DNA from: Pseudomonadota bacterium
Lineage (GTDB): Bacteria; Desulfobacterota; Binatia; Binatales; Binataceae
Reading direction: 5' to 3'
Assembly (NCBI GenBank): GCA_021325355.1
Contig: JAJPHI010000020.1
Span: forward strand, 1-64,000
DNA: 64,000 nucleotides
Below, piece after piece: positions 35,512 through 45,050 of the stretch; within the stretch, counting starts at the first letter, position 1, and every line of letters begins with the position of its first letter. The notes below the pieces were generated by a model, which worked only from the letters and a program-made list of their open reading frames with translations, was not told the origin of the DNA and did no database searches. A program made the translations under genes and the position numbers.

Positions 35512-37854
35512 ATGGCTTCTCCCGGAGTGATGATCAGTCGCGAGCTGCAGGTCACGCTGCAGCTTGCGATGACCGAAGCGGTTAACCGCAATCACGAATA
35601 TGTCTGCCTCGAGCATCTGCTGTATGCGATGCTGCACGATGTCACGACCAGCAATATCCTGAAGCACTGCGGCGCCGATCTGGATAAGCTCCGTTTGCGA
35701 TTGCGCCGCTACCTTGACGACGAGATCGAACGCCTGCCCGGCGAGCGCGTGCAGCCCCATTACGCGAGCGGCGTCCAGCGCGCCCTGCAGCGCGCGGCCC
35801 TGCATGCTCAGTCGGCCGGACGCGAGGAGATCAACGGCGCGCAGGTGCTGGTGGCGATCTTTCACGAGACCGAGTCCGGCGCCGTCGCTTTGCTGCTCGA
35901 ACAGGGCGTGACCCGCTTTGACGTGATCAACTTCATCTCGCACGGCGTTTCGAAAGCCGGCGCCGACGAGGATCGCGAGGTCACCGGAGCCGGTGACGCC
36001 GACCAGGAGCACGAGGGCGCGGAGGACGAAGACGACGGTGAGGGCGGCGGCGCGCCCAAACTGTCGCCCGCCAAGGCGCTCAGGACCTACGCGATCAATC
36101 TTGCCGAGCGCGCGGCGAAGGGGCAGATCGATCCGCTGATTGGGCGCAAAAACGAGATCGAACGCGCCATTCACGTCCTGCTGCGCCGGCGCAAGAACAA
36201 TCCGATCTTCGTCGGCGAGGCCGGGGTCGGCAAAACCGCGCTGGCCGAGGGTCTGGCCCTGGCGGTCCACGAGGGCCGCGTGCCGCCCGTGCTCAAGGAT
36301 ATTCAGATCTTCGCGCTCGACATGGGCGCGCTGCTGGCCGGCACGCGCTTTCGCGGCGACTTCGAGCAACGGCTGAAGGCCGTGATCAAGGCCGCGAGCG
36401 GGAACCCCCGCATCGTCCTCTTCATCGACGAAATCCACACCATCGTCGGCGCCGGTTCCGCGTCCGGCTCGACCATGGACGCGTCGAACCTGCTCAAGCC
36501 GGCGCTGGCCTCGGGTGAACTGCGTTGTATCGGTTCGACCACCTACCAGGAGTACAAGCGTTCGTTCGATCGCGACAAGGCGCTGGCCCGCCGCTTCCAG
36601 CGGATCGACGTGCCCGAGCCCACTCAGGAAGAGGCGGTGCAGATTCTCAACGGGCTCAAGAGCTACTACGAAAAGCATCACAACGTCCGCTACACCGCCG
36701 GCGCAGTGCGGGCGGCAGTCGAGCTTTCGGCGCGTTATATCAACGACCGCTACCTGCCCGATAAAGCCATCGACGTGCTCGACGAGTCCGGGGTCGCGGC
36801 CCATCTGCGGGCCCGGAAAGGCGCGACGGTCACGGTCAGCGCCCGCGATGCCGAGCGCACCGTAGCGCGGATGGCGAAAATTCCTGAGCGGTCAGTCTCG
36901 GCCAACGACCGCGCGCGTCTGCAGGAGCTCGAAACCGATCTCAAGAAAGCGGTGTTCGGCCAGGACGCCGCGATCGAGGCGGTCGCGCGCGCGATCAAGC
37001 TTGCCCGTTCCGGCCTCGCTCATCCTGATCGTCCGGTCGGCGCGTTCCTGTTTGCCGGCCCCACCGGCGTCGGCAAGACCGAGGTCGCCCGCCAGCTTGC
37101 CAAAGTGATGGGGGTCGAGTTTCTGCGCTTCGACATGTCCGAATACATGGAGCGGCATACCGTTTCGCGGCTGATTGGCGCGCCTCCCGGCTACGTCGGC
37201 TTCGATCAGGGCGGATTGCTGACCGATGCCGTCAATAAGACTCCGCATTGCGTCCTGCTGCTCGACGAGATCGAAAAGGCCCATCCCGACCTGTTCAATA
37301 TCCTGCTTCAGGTGATGGACCACGCGACGCTGACCGACAACAACGGACGCAAGGCCGACTTTCGCAATGTGATCATCGTGATGACGACCAATGCCGGCGC
37401 GCACGAGCTGGCCCGCACGATGATCGGCTTCGGCAGCGCCACCAATACCGGCTCGCCGCGCGCGGTGATCGATCGGATGTTCTCGCCGGAGTTCCGTAAT
37501 CGTCTGTCGGCGATAATCGAGTTTGCGCCGTTGAGCCCGATGGTGATCCAGATGGTGGTGGACAAGTTCCTCGACGAAATGCGCGCGCGGCTCGCGGCCA
37601 ACAAGGTCACCCTCGACGTCTCCGCAGCCGCCAAACAGTGGCTCGCCGATCACGGCTACGATCATCGTTTTGGCGCGCGGCCGCTGGGTCGTCTTATCGA
37701 GAATGAAATCGCGCGCGTGCTGGCCGATGAGCTGCTGTTCGGGCGCCTCGCGAAAGGCGGCAAGGTCGCGGTCGACCTCGAGAACAACAAGCTTACCTTC
37801 AGCTATCCGGACGCCGCGGCTGAAGCCCAATCGACGGCGCCGGCCCCCGCCTGA
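35512..37854 (+). CDS. clpA: ATP-dependent Clp protease ATP-binding subunit ClpA
   Basis: The 780-residue unfoldase feeds proteins to ClpP. It has double Clp-N repeats (first 145 residues), an acidic linker rich in Glu/Asp, AAA1 with GEAGVGKT and [10 protein letters not shown], and AAA2 with GPTGVGKT and [12 protein letters not shown]. Length and order match proteobacterial ClpA. The clpP gene lies 14 kb away beside lptB, so the complex is split across loci. A hairpin lies after the stop. Confidence 0.95.
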   Translation: MASPGVMISRELQVTLQLAMTEAVNRNHEYVCLEHLLYAMLHDVTTSNILKHCGADLDKLRLRLRRYLDDEIERLPGERVQPHYASGVQRALQRAALHAQSAGREEINGAQVLVAIFHETESGAVALLLEQGVTRFDVINFISHGVSKAGADEDREVTGAGDADQEHEGAEDEDDGEGGGAPKLSPAKALRTYAINLAERAAKGQIDPLIGRKNEIERAIHVLLRRRKNNPIFVGEAGVGKTALAEGLALAVHEGRVPPVLKDIQIFALDMGALLAGTRFRGDFEQRLKAVIKAASGNPRIVLFIDEIHTIVGAGSASGSTMDASNLLKPALASGELRCIGSTTYQEYKRSFDRDKALARRFQRIDVPEPTQEEAVQILNGLKSYYEKHHNVRYTAGAVRAAVELSARYINDRYLPDKAIDVLDESGVAAHLRARKGATVTVSARDAERTVARMAKIPERSVSANDRARLQELETDLKKAVFGQDAAIEAVARAIKLARSGLAHPDRPVGAFLFAGPTGVGKTEVARQLAKVMGVEFLRFDMSEYMERHTVSRLIGAPPGYVGFDQGGLLTDAVNKTPHCVLLLDEIEKAHPDLFNILLQVMDHATLTDNNGRKADFRNVIIVMTTNAGAHELARTMIGFGSATNTGSPRAVIDRMFSPEFRNRLSAIIEFAPLSPMVIQMVVDKFLDEMRARLAANKVTLDVSAAAKQWLADHGYDHRFGARPLGRLIENEIARVLADELLFGRLAKGGKVAVDLENNKLTFSYPDAAAEAQSTAPAPA

Positions 37855-37883
37855 GCGCCGACGGCGATTTCGCTGTCTCCCGT

Positions 37884-37929
37884 CGACGGTTCAGCGCTTC
37901 AATAAACGTTTCAGCGCTTCGAACCGTCG
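37884..37929. terminator. Terminator-like hairpin after clpA
   Basis: A 9-bp stem (cgacggttc / gaaccgtcg) encloses two self-complementary agcgct elements that can pair with each other. It lies between the convergent clpA and membrane-protein genes. Confidence 0.45.
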
Positions 37930-37999
37930 TCGCGGTGCCGCCCTTTATCGCACGCCCCTCCCGAGAGTCCGATCGCGCTGAGCGGGCGGTGCCGACTCA

Positions 38000-38749
38000 T
38001 CACGCGGCGCGACCACTGAACGGTACGGTGGGAAGCGTGTGCTCGGCTTCGCGGAACCGCCGGCTCGCGTCGCGCGCCATGCAGACGCCGGTCGATGCGG
38101 TCCAGATAAAGTAGGTGCCGAAGACCGCCCAGAATCCGAGCGCGCCGTTCCACGCCAGCATCCCGGTCTTGAAGAATGGCATCGCCGTCAGAATCAGAAA
38201 GCTCAGACCCGTGAAGATCGCCCATCGGCAGACCCATCGCGGGAAGACCGGATGCTCGCTGGTATCGGCCAGGCCCACGATGCCGGCCGCGATCGCCTGA
38301 ACCGACGTCACCGCATAGGTGATGTTGAACAAGATAAAGCCCAAATCATTCAGCAGCCGGATGAGGTTGCCATCGATCTCGGGACGAAACGCGGCGGTCG
38401 CCCAAATCGCCGGACAGAACATCAGCACCCACGCGGTCAGCGCGCCGCCGATGAGCTGAACGATGGTCAGGACGGGTGCGGAGCCCTCGATCCGCCACAT
38501 CACGATCGTGAGTTGCGCCGTCCAGGTGATCCACAGCACCGAAATGAGGGCTGCCATGCTGTTGCCGAAGAGGATCGCCGCATGGTGCTGAGCGTAAAAC
38601 GCGCCCAGCGCCGGACCGCTCAGCGCGGGCGATGCGGGCGGCAGATTATGCCCGAAGACACCCCAGAAGATCGTAAACAGCACTTCGAAGAGAAACCCGC
38701 TGGACGCCGCCAACAGTTGATACTTGAGGTTCACTCGCGCGTTCATCAT
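38000..38749 (-). CDS. Polytopic membrane protein of unknown function
   Basis: The 249-residue protein has about seven hydrophobic segments and short charged loops. I do not recognise the family; the pattern suggests a small DUF4386-like or transporter-like protein, but this is weak. Two ATGs in a row (38749, 38746) follow GGAGCGGAGG. It has its own promoter-like pair upstream and stands between clpA and nadB. Confidence 0.65.
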   Translation of the reverse strand: MMNARVNLKYQLLAASSGFLFEVLFTIFWGVFGHNLPPASPALSGPALGAFYAQHHAAILFGNSMAALISVLWITWTAQLTIVMWRIEGSAPVLTIVQLIGGALTAWVLMFCPAIWATAAFRPEIDGNLIRLLNDLGFILFNITYAVTSVQAIAAGIVGLADTSEHPVFPRWVCRWAIFTGLSFLILTAMPFFKTGMLAWNGALGFWAVFGTYFIWTASTGVCMARDASRRFREAEHTLPTVPFSGRAA

Positions 38750-38818
38750 CGCCTCCGCTCCGGTTTTTCGACAGGGTGCGGCTGATGCGGCTAACAGATA
38801 ACCCGGTTAACAATATGC

Positions 38819-38847
38819 CGTATAATCCGGCGATGGGTTGAACGCAA
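38819..38847 (-). promoter_or_regulatory. Possible promoter of the membrane-protein gene
   Basis: On the minus strand TTGCGT and TATACG are separated by 17 bases, about 70 bases before the start codon at 38749. Each box matches four or fewer consensus positions well. Confidence 0.35.
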
Positions 38848-38917
38848 GTCCAGGAATCGCGAGGGCGCGACCTGCTTATTCTGCGGCGACGCTGACTAAG
38901 CGGCGCGCCAGGGATAG

Positions 38918-40525
38918 TCACGACCGGCTATTCGGTTCGATCACCGTGTCGTGCAGCCAGTGACTGTCGTCGCGTTCGGGATAGTCCGTGGTGTAGTGCA
39001 GCCCGCGGGATTCCTTGCGCGCCGTCGCGCTGCGGACGATCAGCCGTCCGACCGTGACCAGATTGCGCAGCTCTATGAGGTCGGAGTCGAGGCGATGGTC
39101 CCAGTAGTAGCCATGAACTTCATGATCGAGCATCTCGAGACGCCGCGTCGCGCGCTCGAGCCTCAGATTCGAGCGGACGATACCGACATAGTTCCACATC
39201 AGGCGCCGGATTTCGTCCCAGCTCTGCGTGATCAGCACCCGCTGCTCGCTCTCGATAGTATGATCGGCCTGCCACGGCGGAAACTCCGGCGGCCGCGAAC
39301 GGTCCTCGGCGAGAAGCGAGCGCGCCGCCTCGAAACCGCGACGACCCATCACGGCGGCTTCGAGCAAGGAGTTCGAGGCGAGGCGATTGGCGCCGTGCAG
39401 TCCGGTCATCGCGGTCTCACCTGCCGCAAACAGCCGCGGAATGCGGGTTGCCGCCCTCAGATCGGTCATCACGCCACCGCACATATAGTGCGCGGCCGGA
39501 ACGATCGGGATAGGGCCGGCGGTCAGGTCGAACCCGTAGCTCAGACAGCGCCGGTAGATATTGGGAAACCGCTCGCGCACAAACGCCGTCGGTCGATGGC
39601 TGATATCGAGATAGACACAGTCGAGTCCCCGACGCTTCATCTCGGCGTCGATGGCGCGCGCCACGATATCGCGCGGCGCCAGTTCCGCGTCGGGATGATA
39701 GTGCTTCATGAACGGGGTGCCGTCAGGCAGCCGCAGGATCGCGCCCTCGCCGCGCAGCGCTTCCGAAATCAGGAAGGACTTCGCCTCGGGATGGTAGAGG
39801 CAGGTCGGATGAAACTGATAGAACTCCATGTTGGCAATGGGCGCGCCCGCGCGATAAGCCATCGCAACCCCGTCGCCCGAAGCGATATCCGGATTGGTGG
39901 TGTAGAGATAAACCTTGCCGGCGCCGCCGGTCGCGAGCATCGTCGCCCGCGCCACGATACGCCGCACGGACATCGACTGCTTCTCCAGCGCATAAACGCC
40001 CCAGCACGCGCCGCGCCGTCCTGAAGCGTCGCGCTCGACCAGCAGATCGATCGCCACATGATTCTCGAGCACCTGGATATTGGGGCGAGCGCGAACCGCT
40101 TCGCCGAGCGCGCGCATGATTTCGCGCCCGGTCAAATCCTGCGCATGCAGGACGCGGCGATGGGAATGGCCGCCTTCGCGGCCAAGATCGTACTCGTCTT
40201 CGCTGCCTTCCTCGATCCGGGTGAAGCGGGTCCCCAGTTCGATCAGCTCGCGCACCGCCGCCGGACCGTCGCGCACGATCGCTTCCACCGCAGTGCGGTT
40301 ACACAGCCCGGCGCCGGCGCGCAGGGTGTCCTCGATATGGGATTCGAAGGAATCGCTGACGCTCCAGACGCTCGCGATTCCGCCCTGCGCGTAGGCCGTA
40401 TTCGCCTCGCTGCTGTCAGCCTTGGTCAGCACAATCACCGAGCCATGCGCCGAGGCTTTGATGGCGAAAATGAGCCCGGCGATACCGCCGCCCACCACCA
40501 GGTAGTCACAGCTTAAGGGAGTCAT
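38918..40525 (-). CDS. nadB: L-aspartate oxidase
   Basis: This FAD enzyme oxidises L-aspartate to iminoaspartate, the first step of bacterial NAD synthesis. The 535-residue protein has the N-terminal VVGGGIAGL motif, AYAQGGIASVWS, the active-site region GREGGHSHRRVLHAQDLTG and HPTCLYHPEAKSFLISEALRGEGA, ending with the helical bundle LRLERATRRLEML. nadA and nadC are not in the window. ATG 40525 has GAGGG four bases before it. Succinate dehydrogenase is excluded by the length and by a lone gene context. Confidence 0.92.
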   Translation of the reverse strand: MTPLSCDYLVVGGGIAGLIFAIKASAHGSVIVLTKADSSEANTAYAQGGIASVWSVSDSFESHIEDTLRAGAGLCNRTAVEAIVRDGPAAVRELIELGTRFTRIEEGSEDEYDLGREGGHSHRRVLHAQDLTGREIMRALGEAVRARPNIQVLENHVAIDLLVERDASGRRGACWGVYALEKQSMSVRRIVARATMLATGGAGKVYLYTTNPDIASGDGVAMAYRAGAPIANMEFYQFHPTCLYHPEAKSFLISEALRGEGAILRLPDGTPFMKHYHPDAELAPRDIVARAIDAEMKRRGLDCVYLDISHRPTAFVRERFPNIYRRCLSYGFDLTAGPIPIVPAAHYMCGGVMTDLRAATRIPRLFAAGETAMTGLHGANRLASNSLLEAAVMGRRGFEAARSLLAEDRSRPPEFPPWQADHTIESEQRVLITQSWDEIRRLMWNYVGIVRSNLRLERATRRLEMLDHEVHGYYWDHRLDSDLIELRNLVTVGRLIVRSATARKESRGLHYTTDYPERDDSHWLHDTVIEPNSRS

Positions 40526-40651
40526 CGTACCCTCGTATGCGGCCGGGTCAGGCGACACTATTTTACGGCTCCGTGAATCGTCAAGCTCCTGAAACGAGAT
40601 TAGCGGAGCTGTCGTCTATGCCTCAGCGCTGCGCTTGCGATAGATTCTACA

Positions 40652-41260
40652 ATGAAGGTCCGTACACCGATGGTCTTCACCACGCCCAATATCCTGACGC
40701 TCGGTCGTATCGGGATCGTACCCGTTCTTATCTATTTATTGCAGTTTCCGGGCCCGGGGTCGGCCGGGATCGCGGCGGGCGTCTTCTTCCTGGCCACCAT
40801 CACGGACTTTCTCGATGGTTATATCGCGCGCAATTACGATATGGGCAGCCTGCTCGGCACCTTCCTGGATCCGCTCGCCGACAAGCTGATCGTCACGACC
40901 GCGCTCATCATGCTCGCCGCGATGCCGCGTCAGCCGCATGTGCCGGCCTGGATCGTGGTGGCGCTGGTGGCGCGCGAGCTCGTCGTCACCGGACTGCGTG
41001 CTATCGCCGCCGCCGAAGGGTGGATTATTCCGGCTGAAGAGCTCGGCAAATACAAGATGGTGCTGCAGTGCCTCGCCGTGCAGGGGCTGCTGATCCACTT
41101 CACCTACTTCAATATCGACTTCTTCGCTGCCGGCATGTTCCTGTTATGGCTCGCGCTCGGATTAAGTTACTGGTCGGCGGTACATTATCTGATGGAGACT
41201 CGTGGAATTTTCGCCCGTCCCAAAAGCGCGGGCGCTTCCAGGCGCGCGATCGCCCAATAA
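40652..41260 (+). CDS. pgsA: CDP-diacylglycerol--glycerol-3-phosphate 3-phosphatidyltransferase
   Basis: The 202-residue membrane enzyme makes phosphatidylglycerol phosphate. The CDP-alcohol phosphatidyltransferase motif is complete: D-F-L-D-G-Y-I-A-R, then G-T-F-L-D-P-L-A-D. Four to five membrane segments are seen and NILTLGRI starts the domain as in PgsA. The start may be ATG 40652 or ATG 40670. It fits with the cardiolipin synthase-like gene elsewhere in the window. Confidence 0.92.
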   Translation: MKVRTPMVFTTPNILTLGRIGIVPVLIYLLQFPGPGSAGIAAGVFFLATITDFLDGYIARNYDMGSLLGTFLDPLADKLIVTTALIMLAAMPRQPHVPAWIVVALVARELVVTGLRAIAAAEGWIIPAEELGKYKMVLQCLAVQGLLIHFTYFNIDFFAAGMFLLWLALGLSYWSAVHYLMETRGIFARPKSAGASRRAIAQ

Positions 41261-41284
41261 GCAGATGCGCCAACCACCACCGAT

Positions 41285-41313
41285 TTGACAGCGCGAGGCA
41301 CGCTCGTTAAGGA
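41285..41313 (+). promoter_or_regulatory. Possible tRNA promoter
   Basis: A perfect TTGACA (41285-41290) is followed after 17 bases by TAAGGA. The predicted start would be about 15 bases before the tRNA. The -10 box is weak. Confidence 0.4.
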
Positions 41314-41334
41314 TCGTAGGTCGCTGGTTCCGAC

Positions 41335-41410
41335 GCGGGTGTAGCTCAGTTGGTAGAGCGCGTGCTTGCCAAGCACGAGGTCGTCGGTTCGAAACCGATC
41401 ACCCGCTCCA
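41335..41410 (+). tRNA. tRNA-Gly (anticodon GCC)
   Basis: The 76-base gene folds as a cloverleaf. The acceptor stem is GCGGGTG with CACCCGC, the D arm is AGCTCAGTTGGTAGAGC, the anticodon stem CGTGC/GCACG holds loop TTGCCAA (anticodon GCC) and the T arm contains GGTTCGAAACC. The discriminator T and CCA end are encoded. Confidence 0.97.
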
Positions 41411-41419
41411 TCCCTCGCT

Positions 41420-41770
41420 TCACGAGCCCCTCGATTCGAGCTGATTTTCAATGCCCTTGACGCCGTTGACTCCGGCGACCAATTGCACCGCGCGGGCGGC
41501 CACCCGAGCGGATTGCACTCGGCCGCTCAGGATAACCAAGCGGTCCTGCGTCCGGACCTCGATATGTGCGCCGCGCGTGAGCGGATCGCGCGCCAGCAGG
41601 CCCTTCACCGTGCGCTCCAATTGCGCATCGCTCGGCTGGTCGAGGCTCGATCCACCGCTGAGCTGAGCCGAAGGGGGAACCGCCGACTGCGCGAGTGCAG
41701 TGTCGGGCGAAAAGGTCGCAAGTGTAGCTAATGCTATTATCGACATGATAAATGCAATCGAAGTGGACAT
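41420..41770 (-). CDS. Exported BON-domain protein
   Basis: The protein (about 116 residues) has a signal peptide (FIMSIIALATLATFSPDTALA) and one BON domain from about residue 50: LERTVKGLLARDP, then DRLVILSGRVQSARVAARAVQLVAGVNGVKGIENQL. BON domains bind phospholipid or other envelope parts, as in OsmY. ATG 41770 is chosen to give the signal peptide; longer frames are possible. It runs toward the tRNA gene. Confidence 0.78.
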   Translation of the reverse strand: MSTSIAFIMSIIALATLATFSPDTALAQSAVPPSAQLSGGSSLDQPSDAQLERTVKGLLARDPLTRGAHIEVRTQDRLVILSGRVQSARVAARAVQLVAGVNGVKGIENQLESRGS

Positions 41771-41908
41771 AGATAAAATACCATCCGAAGCTTTGGGCGC
41801 AGCGCTATGATATGCATGACCGATACCAGGCCGGTCGTCGTCGGCATCGGGCGTCGTCTTTATTAGGATGCGGCATGCCAAGACGAGAAGGGTTTTGCGC
41901 GGTACGTC

Positions 41909-43669
41909 ATGAAAAAGTTGTGTTGGGCAGTTCTCGCTTTTTCCCTCCTCGTGACGCGATCCGCACGCTCATCTGCCGATGACCATCGCAAGAGGCTTGA
42001 TGACGCGATCCGCTCGTATGAGGCTGCCGGCCACACGCGCTTTCGCGGTCTTCCCGAGGATGCGAGCCTCCGCCACCTGTCCTTCTCTCGGGCGGTCGAC
42101 GGTGATTCGTCGCGCCTGGTCAACGATCCGACTTACTGGCTCGACGAGATCCGGCGCGCCGCGGCCCGTCAGTTTACCGCCACGCCGATGAAGGGTTCGT
42201 TCGCGAAAGTGACGCAGTCTGCGGCCCATCGCGACTGGACCGCCTTCCTGGGTCAGGGGGCGACGGTAGGAGCCCTGAATTTTCCGGCGAAATTTTCGCT
42301 TACCGTCAATGGCACGCCTTCGTGTTCCGACTTTATCGTCTTTAACACTTCGCTCTCCGGTACTTCGACGCGGCCGAGCCTCGTTGCCTTCAACAATCTC
42401 TACAAGGCGCCGACCTGTGCCGGCACGGTGCCCGCGGTATTTTGGGCCTACAACACCGGCGGCAACGTGGTGAACTCGGTGATCATCAGCCCGGACGGCA
42501 CCCAGGTAGCCTTTGTCCAGACGACGCATGTCAACGCGACACTGATCGTGCTGAAGTGGCCGAGTGCGGGCGGTGGAACTATCGCCGCGCCACTCGAGGT
42601 GCCGGTCAGCCATAGTTACCCGTCCTGCACGGCGCCGTGCATGGCCGCCCTGCCCTTCGCCAACAAGGCGACCGATTTCAGTTCCGCGCCGTTTTATGAC
42701 TACAGCGGATCGGACACGCTGTTCGTGGGCGACCAGCTCGGCGTGCTGCACGAGTTCCATCCGGTCTTCAGCGGATCGCCGCAGGAAGTCGTAACGGGGG
42801 GCTTTCCGCTGACGGTCAGTCAAACCGGCAGACCCCTTTCTGATCCCGTCTATGATTCAGCGACGGGGCTGGTGTTTGTCGGTGAGGGACACAACGGCAC
42901 CTCGACCAACGATGGGACGTTGCACGCGGTTGATATCGCCGCGGCGAGCGTCTCGACCTCCGCGCCAATCTGCCGTGGTGTCGGCTTTCTCGGCGCGCCG
43001 CTCTTGGATCCGACCGCGCAGACGCTCTATCTAGCATGTGCGAACGATGTCGGCGGCGGCAACTGCCCGGCCCATAGCGCCTGTCTGCGTCAGTTCAGCG
43101 AAACCGGAATCAGCCAGTCGACCGGCACCGGAGTTCCGTTGGGCGCGGGAGCGGCAACGACCGCGATCGGTGGCGGCGCTTTCGATAATCTTTACCTGAC
43201 CTCCGCCGATCCGGCGGCGCCGAGCGGCAACTTCTACATCTGCGGCAATCCCAGCGGCCTGCCCACGATCTACCGGGTGCCGATCACTTCGAATCTCATG
43301 GGAAGTCCGCTGGCGATCAACACCGTCTCCGGTACCACGGGCGCCGGATGCTCCCCGATAACCGAGTTCTTCAACGATACGACGAATACTGACTGGCTGT
43401 TCGTCAGCACCTCGACGGGAGGCAATCAGACTGGATGCACGAGTTCCGGGTGCCTCTATGGCTTCAACGCCACGGTCCCGTTGAACGTCGGGGCGAACGC
43501 CGGCGACGGTATCGCGGTGGCTGGAGGGTCGAGCGGGATAATCGTCGACAATATCGGAGCCGCTACCAGTACCGCCGCCAACGTGTATTACTCAAGCCTG
43601 GCGAATCAGGCCTGCGCGGGACAGATGGGAGGCTGCGCCGTGCAGGCGTCGCAGAATGGACTACAGTGA
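41909..43669 (+). CDS. Secreted beta-propeller-like orphan protein
   Basis: The 586-residue protein has a signal peptide (LCWAVLAFSLLVTRSARSSA) and then long Gly/Ser/Thr-rich repeats with strand pairs such as DTLFVGDQLGVLHEF, GLVFVGEGHNG and NLYLTSADPAAPSGNFYICG. It also has many cysteines in pairs (for example CTAPC, CTSSGC), which suggests an exported disulfide-bonded propeller. I do not recognise the family. It lies just before the candidate RiPP locus, ending 21 bp before the nucleotidyltransferase gene, so a shared transcript is possible. Confidence 0.6.
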   Translation: MKKLCWAVLAFSLLVTRSARSSADDHRKRLDDAIRSYEAAGHTRFRGLPEDASLRHLSFSRAVDGDSSRLVNDPTYWLDEIRRAAARQFTATPMKGSFAKVTQSAAHRDWTAFLGQGATVGALNFPAKFSLTVNGTPSCSDFIVFNTSLSGTSTRPSLVAFNNLYKAPTCAGTVPAVFWAYNTGGNVVNSVIISPDGTQVAFVQTTHVNATLIVLKWPSAGGGTIAAPLEVPVSHSYPSCTAPCMAALPFANKATDFSSAPFYDYSGSDTLFVGDQLGVLHEFHPVFSGSPQEVVTGGFPLTVSQTGRPLSDPVYDSATGLVFVGEGHNGTSTNDGTLHAVDIAAASVSTSAPICRGVGFLGAPLLDPTAQTLYLACANDVGGGNCPAHSACLRQFSETGISQSTGTGVPLGAGAATTAIGGGAFDNLYLTSADPAAPSGNFYICGNPSGLPTIYRVPITSNLMGSPLAINTVSGTTGAGCSPITEFFNDTTNTDWLFVSTSTGGNQTGCTSSGCLYGFNATVPLNVGANAGDGIAVAGGSSGIIVDNIGAATSTAANVYYSSLANQACAGQMGGCAVQASQNGLQ

Positions 43670-43690
43670 CCGATAGGCTTCGAGTCGCGC

Positions 43691-44785
43691 TTGAATAAAA
43701 TCCAGCGACAGCGCTGGCAGACGCTTCTGGAGCTGTGCGCGCCTTCGACGCCCCGCTCGGTCGCCGTCGAGGCCGACTGGAGCGACCTTCGTGAGCTCGC
43801 GACGGCTCATGGGGTCGCGCCGCTGCTTGCCTCGCGCCTGGCGACGGCGCCGGCCGCGCTCCGGCTGGTCACGCGATTGCGCAATCAATATCTGGTCGAG
43901 GAGCTCTTCCGGCTGCTCGACGCCTGCGCAAGCGCCGCCATCAACGCCCTGGTGCTCAAAGGGCCGGTTCTCGCCAAACTTGCCTATCGCGATCTGAGCT
44001 GTCGCGCGTTCTGCGATCTTGACGTACTGATTCTCGAAGACGACCTCCCGCGCGCGGTGGCGCTGCTGGAGCGTCGCGGCTATCGCGCGAACCTGCCGCG
44101 GAAGACCGCGATGCGGCGGCGCTTTCAGGCCGTCGCGACCAATCTGCGGTCGGCCAATGGACTCGTCAACGTTGATCTGCATTGGGATCTGTCGCCCGCT
44201 TATTACCATTTTGGACCTGAGGCCGGCGGCGTCTGGCGGCGCGCGGTTGCGCTCGATCTCGAAGGGCGACCGGTGCCGACGCTCGCACAACTCGATCAGC
44301 TTCTGTTCCTGGTCGTCCATGCTTCGCGTCACGGCTGGGCGACGCTCGGACACCTCTGCGATCTCGCCTACCTTGTCCACGGTAGCGACTTCGCCTGGGA
44401 CGAGGTTTTGCGCGCCGCCGCGCAATCCCGATGTCTGACGATCCTCAATGTCGGCCTGCTGCTGGCGAATCGGCTCTTGAAACTGGCGCTGCCGGCGGCG
44501 GTAATCGGTCAGGCGCGCAGGGATCGTCGCGCCGCGCGTCTGGCCGAAGGTATCGCGGGAGGATTCGCCGGTGAGCGATCGTCGGCGGCAAGTACGCAGC
44601 TCGTTCGACGCGCGCTGGCGGCGATCGAGCGCCCGCGGGATCGGCTTCGCTACCTGGTGATACGCGGCTTTGCGCCGACGCTGGCCGACTGGTCCGAGCG
44701 CCCCTTATCACAAGCTTGGTATCCGATTTATTATGGGCTGCGCCCATGGCGGATTCTGCGCGCGGCCCTCGCCGGTCAACGCTGA
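43691..44785 (+). CDS. Nucleotidyltransferase-fold protein (NTP_transf_5), RiPP-associated
   Basis: The 364-residue protein has ALVLKGPVLAKLAYRD (about 86-101) and then CDLDVLI with the D-x-D (109/111) expected for the metal site of this nucleotidyltransferase family, followed by VDLHWDL. Relatives occur beside HPr-kinase-like and PqqD-like genes in lasso-peptide and exopolysaccharide loci. It could nucleotidylate a peptide or small molecule. The start is TTG 43691. The precursor-peptide gene begins 100 bp after its stop. Confidence 0.8.
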   Translation: MNKIQRQRWQTLLELCAPSTPRSVAVEADWSDLRELATAHGVAPLLASRLATAPAALRLVTRLRNQYLVEELFRLLDACASAAINALVLKGPVLAKLAYRDLSCRAFCDLDVLILEDDLPRAVALLERRGYRANLPRKTAMRRRFQAVATNLRSANGLVNVDLHWDLSPAYYHFGPEAGGVWRRAVALDLEGRPVPTLAQLDQLLFLVVHASRHGWATLGHLCDLAYLVHGSDFAWDEVLRAAAQSRCLTILNVGLLLANRLLKLALPAAVIGQARRDRRAARLAEGIAGGFAGERSSAASTQLVRRALAAIERPRDRLRYLVIRGFAPTLADWSERPLSQAWYPIYYGLRPWRILRAALAGQR

Positions 44786-44826
44786 ATGCCGGTCCGCATA
44801 AAATACGCCAAAAGCAAGGGGCTCCG

Positions 44827-44836
44827 TGTTATGATC
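44827..44836 (+). promoter_or_regulatory. Extended -10 promoter before the precursor peptide
   Basis: TGTTATGAT (44827-44835) is an extended -10 element, 50 bases before the peptide start. No good -35 is seen, which extended -10 promoters do not need. Confidence 0.4.
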
Positions 44837-44885
44837 TGACCTTGCCTTGAGACTCTCGCAGAGCTGTGACGATCAGAGAAAATCG

Positions 44886-45050
44886 ATGCCAAAAGACGAC
44901 AAGCGCGCTGAGCCGCGGTCTCCTGCCCGAGCCAAACGACCGTACGTAAAGCCGGCCTTTCGCGCCGAGCATGTGTTCGAAACGACCGCCCTGGCCTGTG
45001 GCAAGAGCAGCACCGAAGGCCAGTGCCATATCGTCATCAAACGTTCGTGA
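44886..45050 (+). CDS. Candidate RiPP precursor peptide
   Basis: This short gene encodes 54 residues. The first 17 are charged and Pro-rich (MPKDDKRAEPRSPARAK). Then follows RPYVKPAFRAEHVFETTAL and a C-terminal part ACGKSSTEGQCHIVIKRS with Cys38 and Cys47 and a final serine. A Y-x-KP segment before the core is common in precursors read by PqqD-like proteins. Its stop overlaps the next start as GTGA, and the next genes encode a peptidase, a kinase-like protein, PqqD and a radical SAM enzyme. It could be matured at the Cys residues and modified at the last Ser. The start has only a weak ribosome site. Confidence 0.75.
   Translation: MPKDDKRAEPRSPARAKRPYVKPAFRAEHVFETTALACGKSSTEGQCHIVIKRS

Noticed and set aside
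35053-36804. 583-residue minus-strand frame opposite clpS-clpA
   Set aside because: It covers clpS and clpA in antisense, has no recognisable motif and reflects the GC-rich codon pattern of the real genes.
33699-40627. 14-base identical sequence gtctatgcctcagc at 33699 and 40614
   Set aside because: Several 14-base matches are expected by chance in 64 kb; the flanks do not match.
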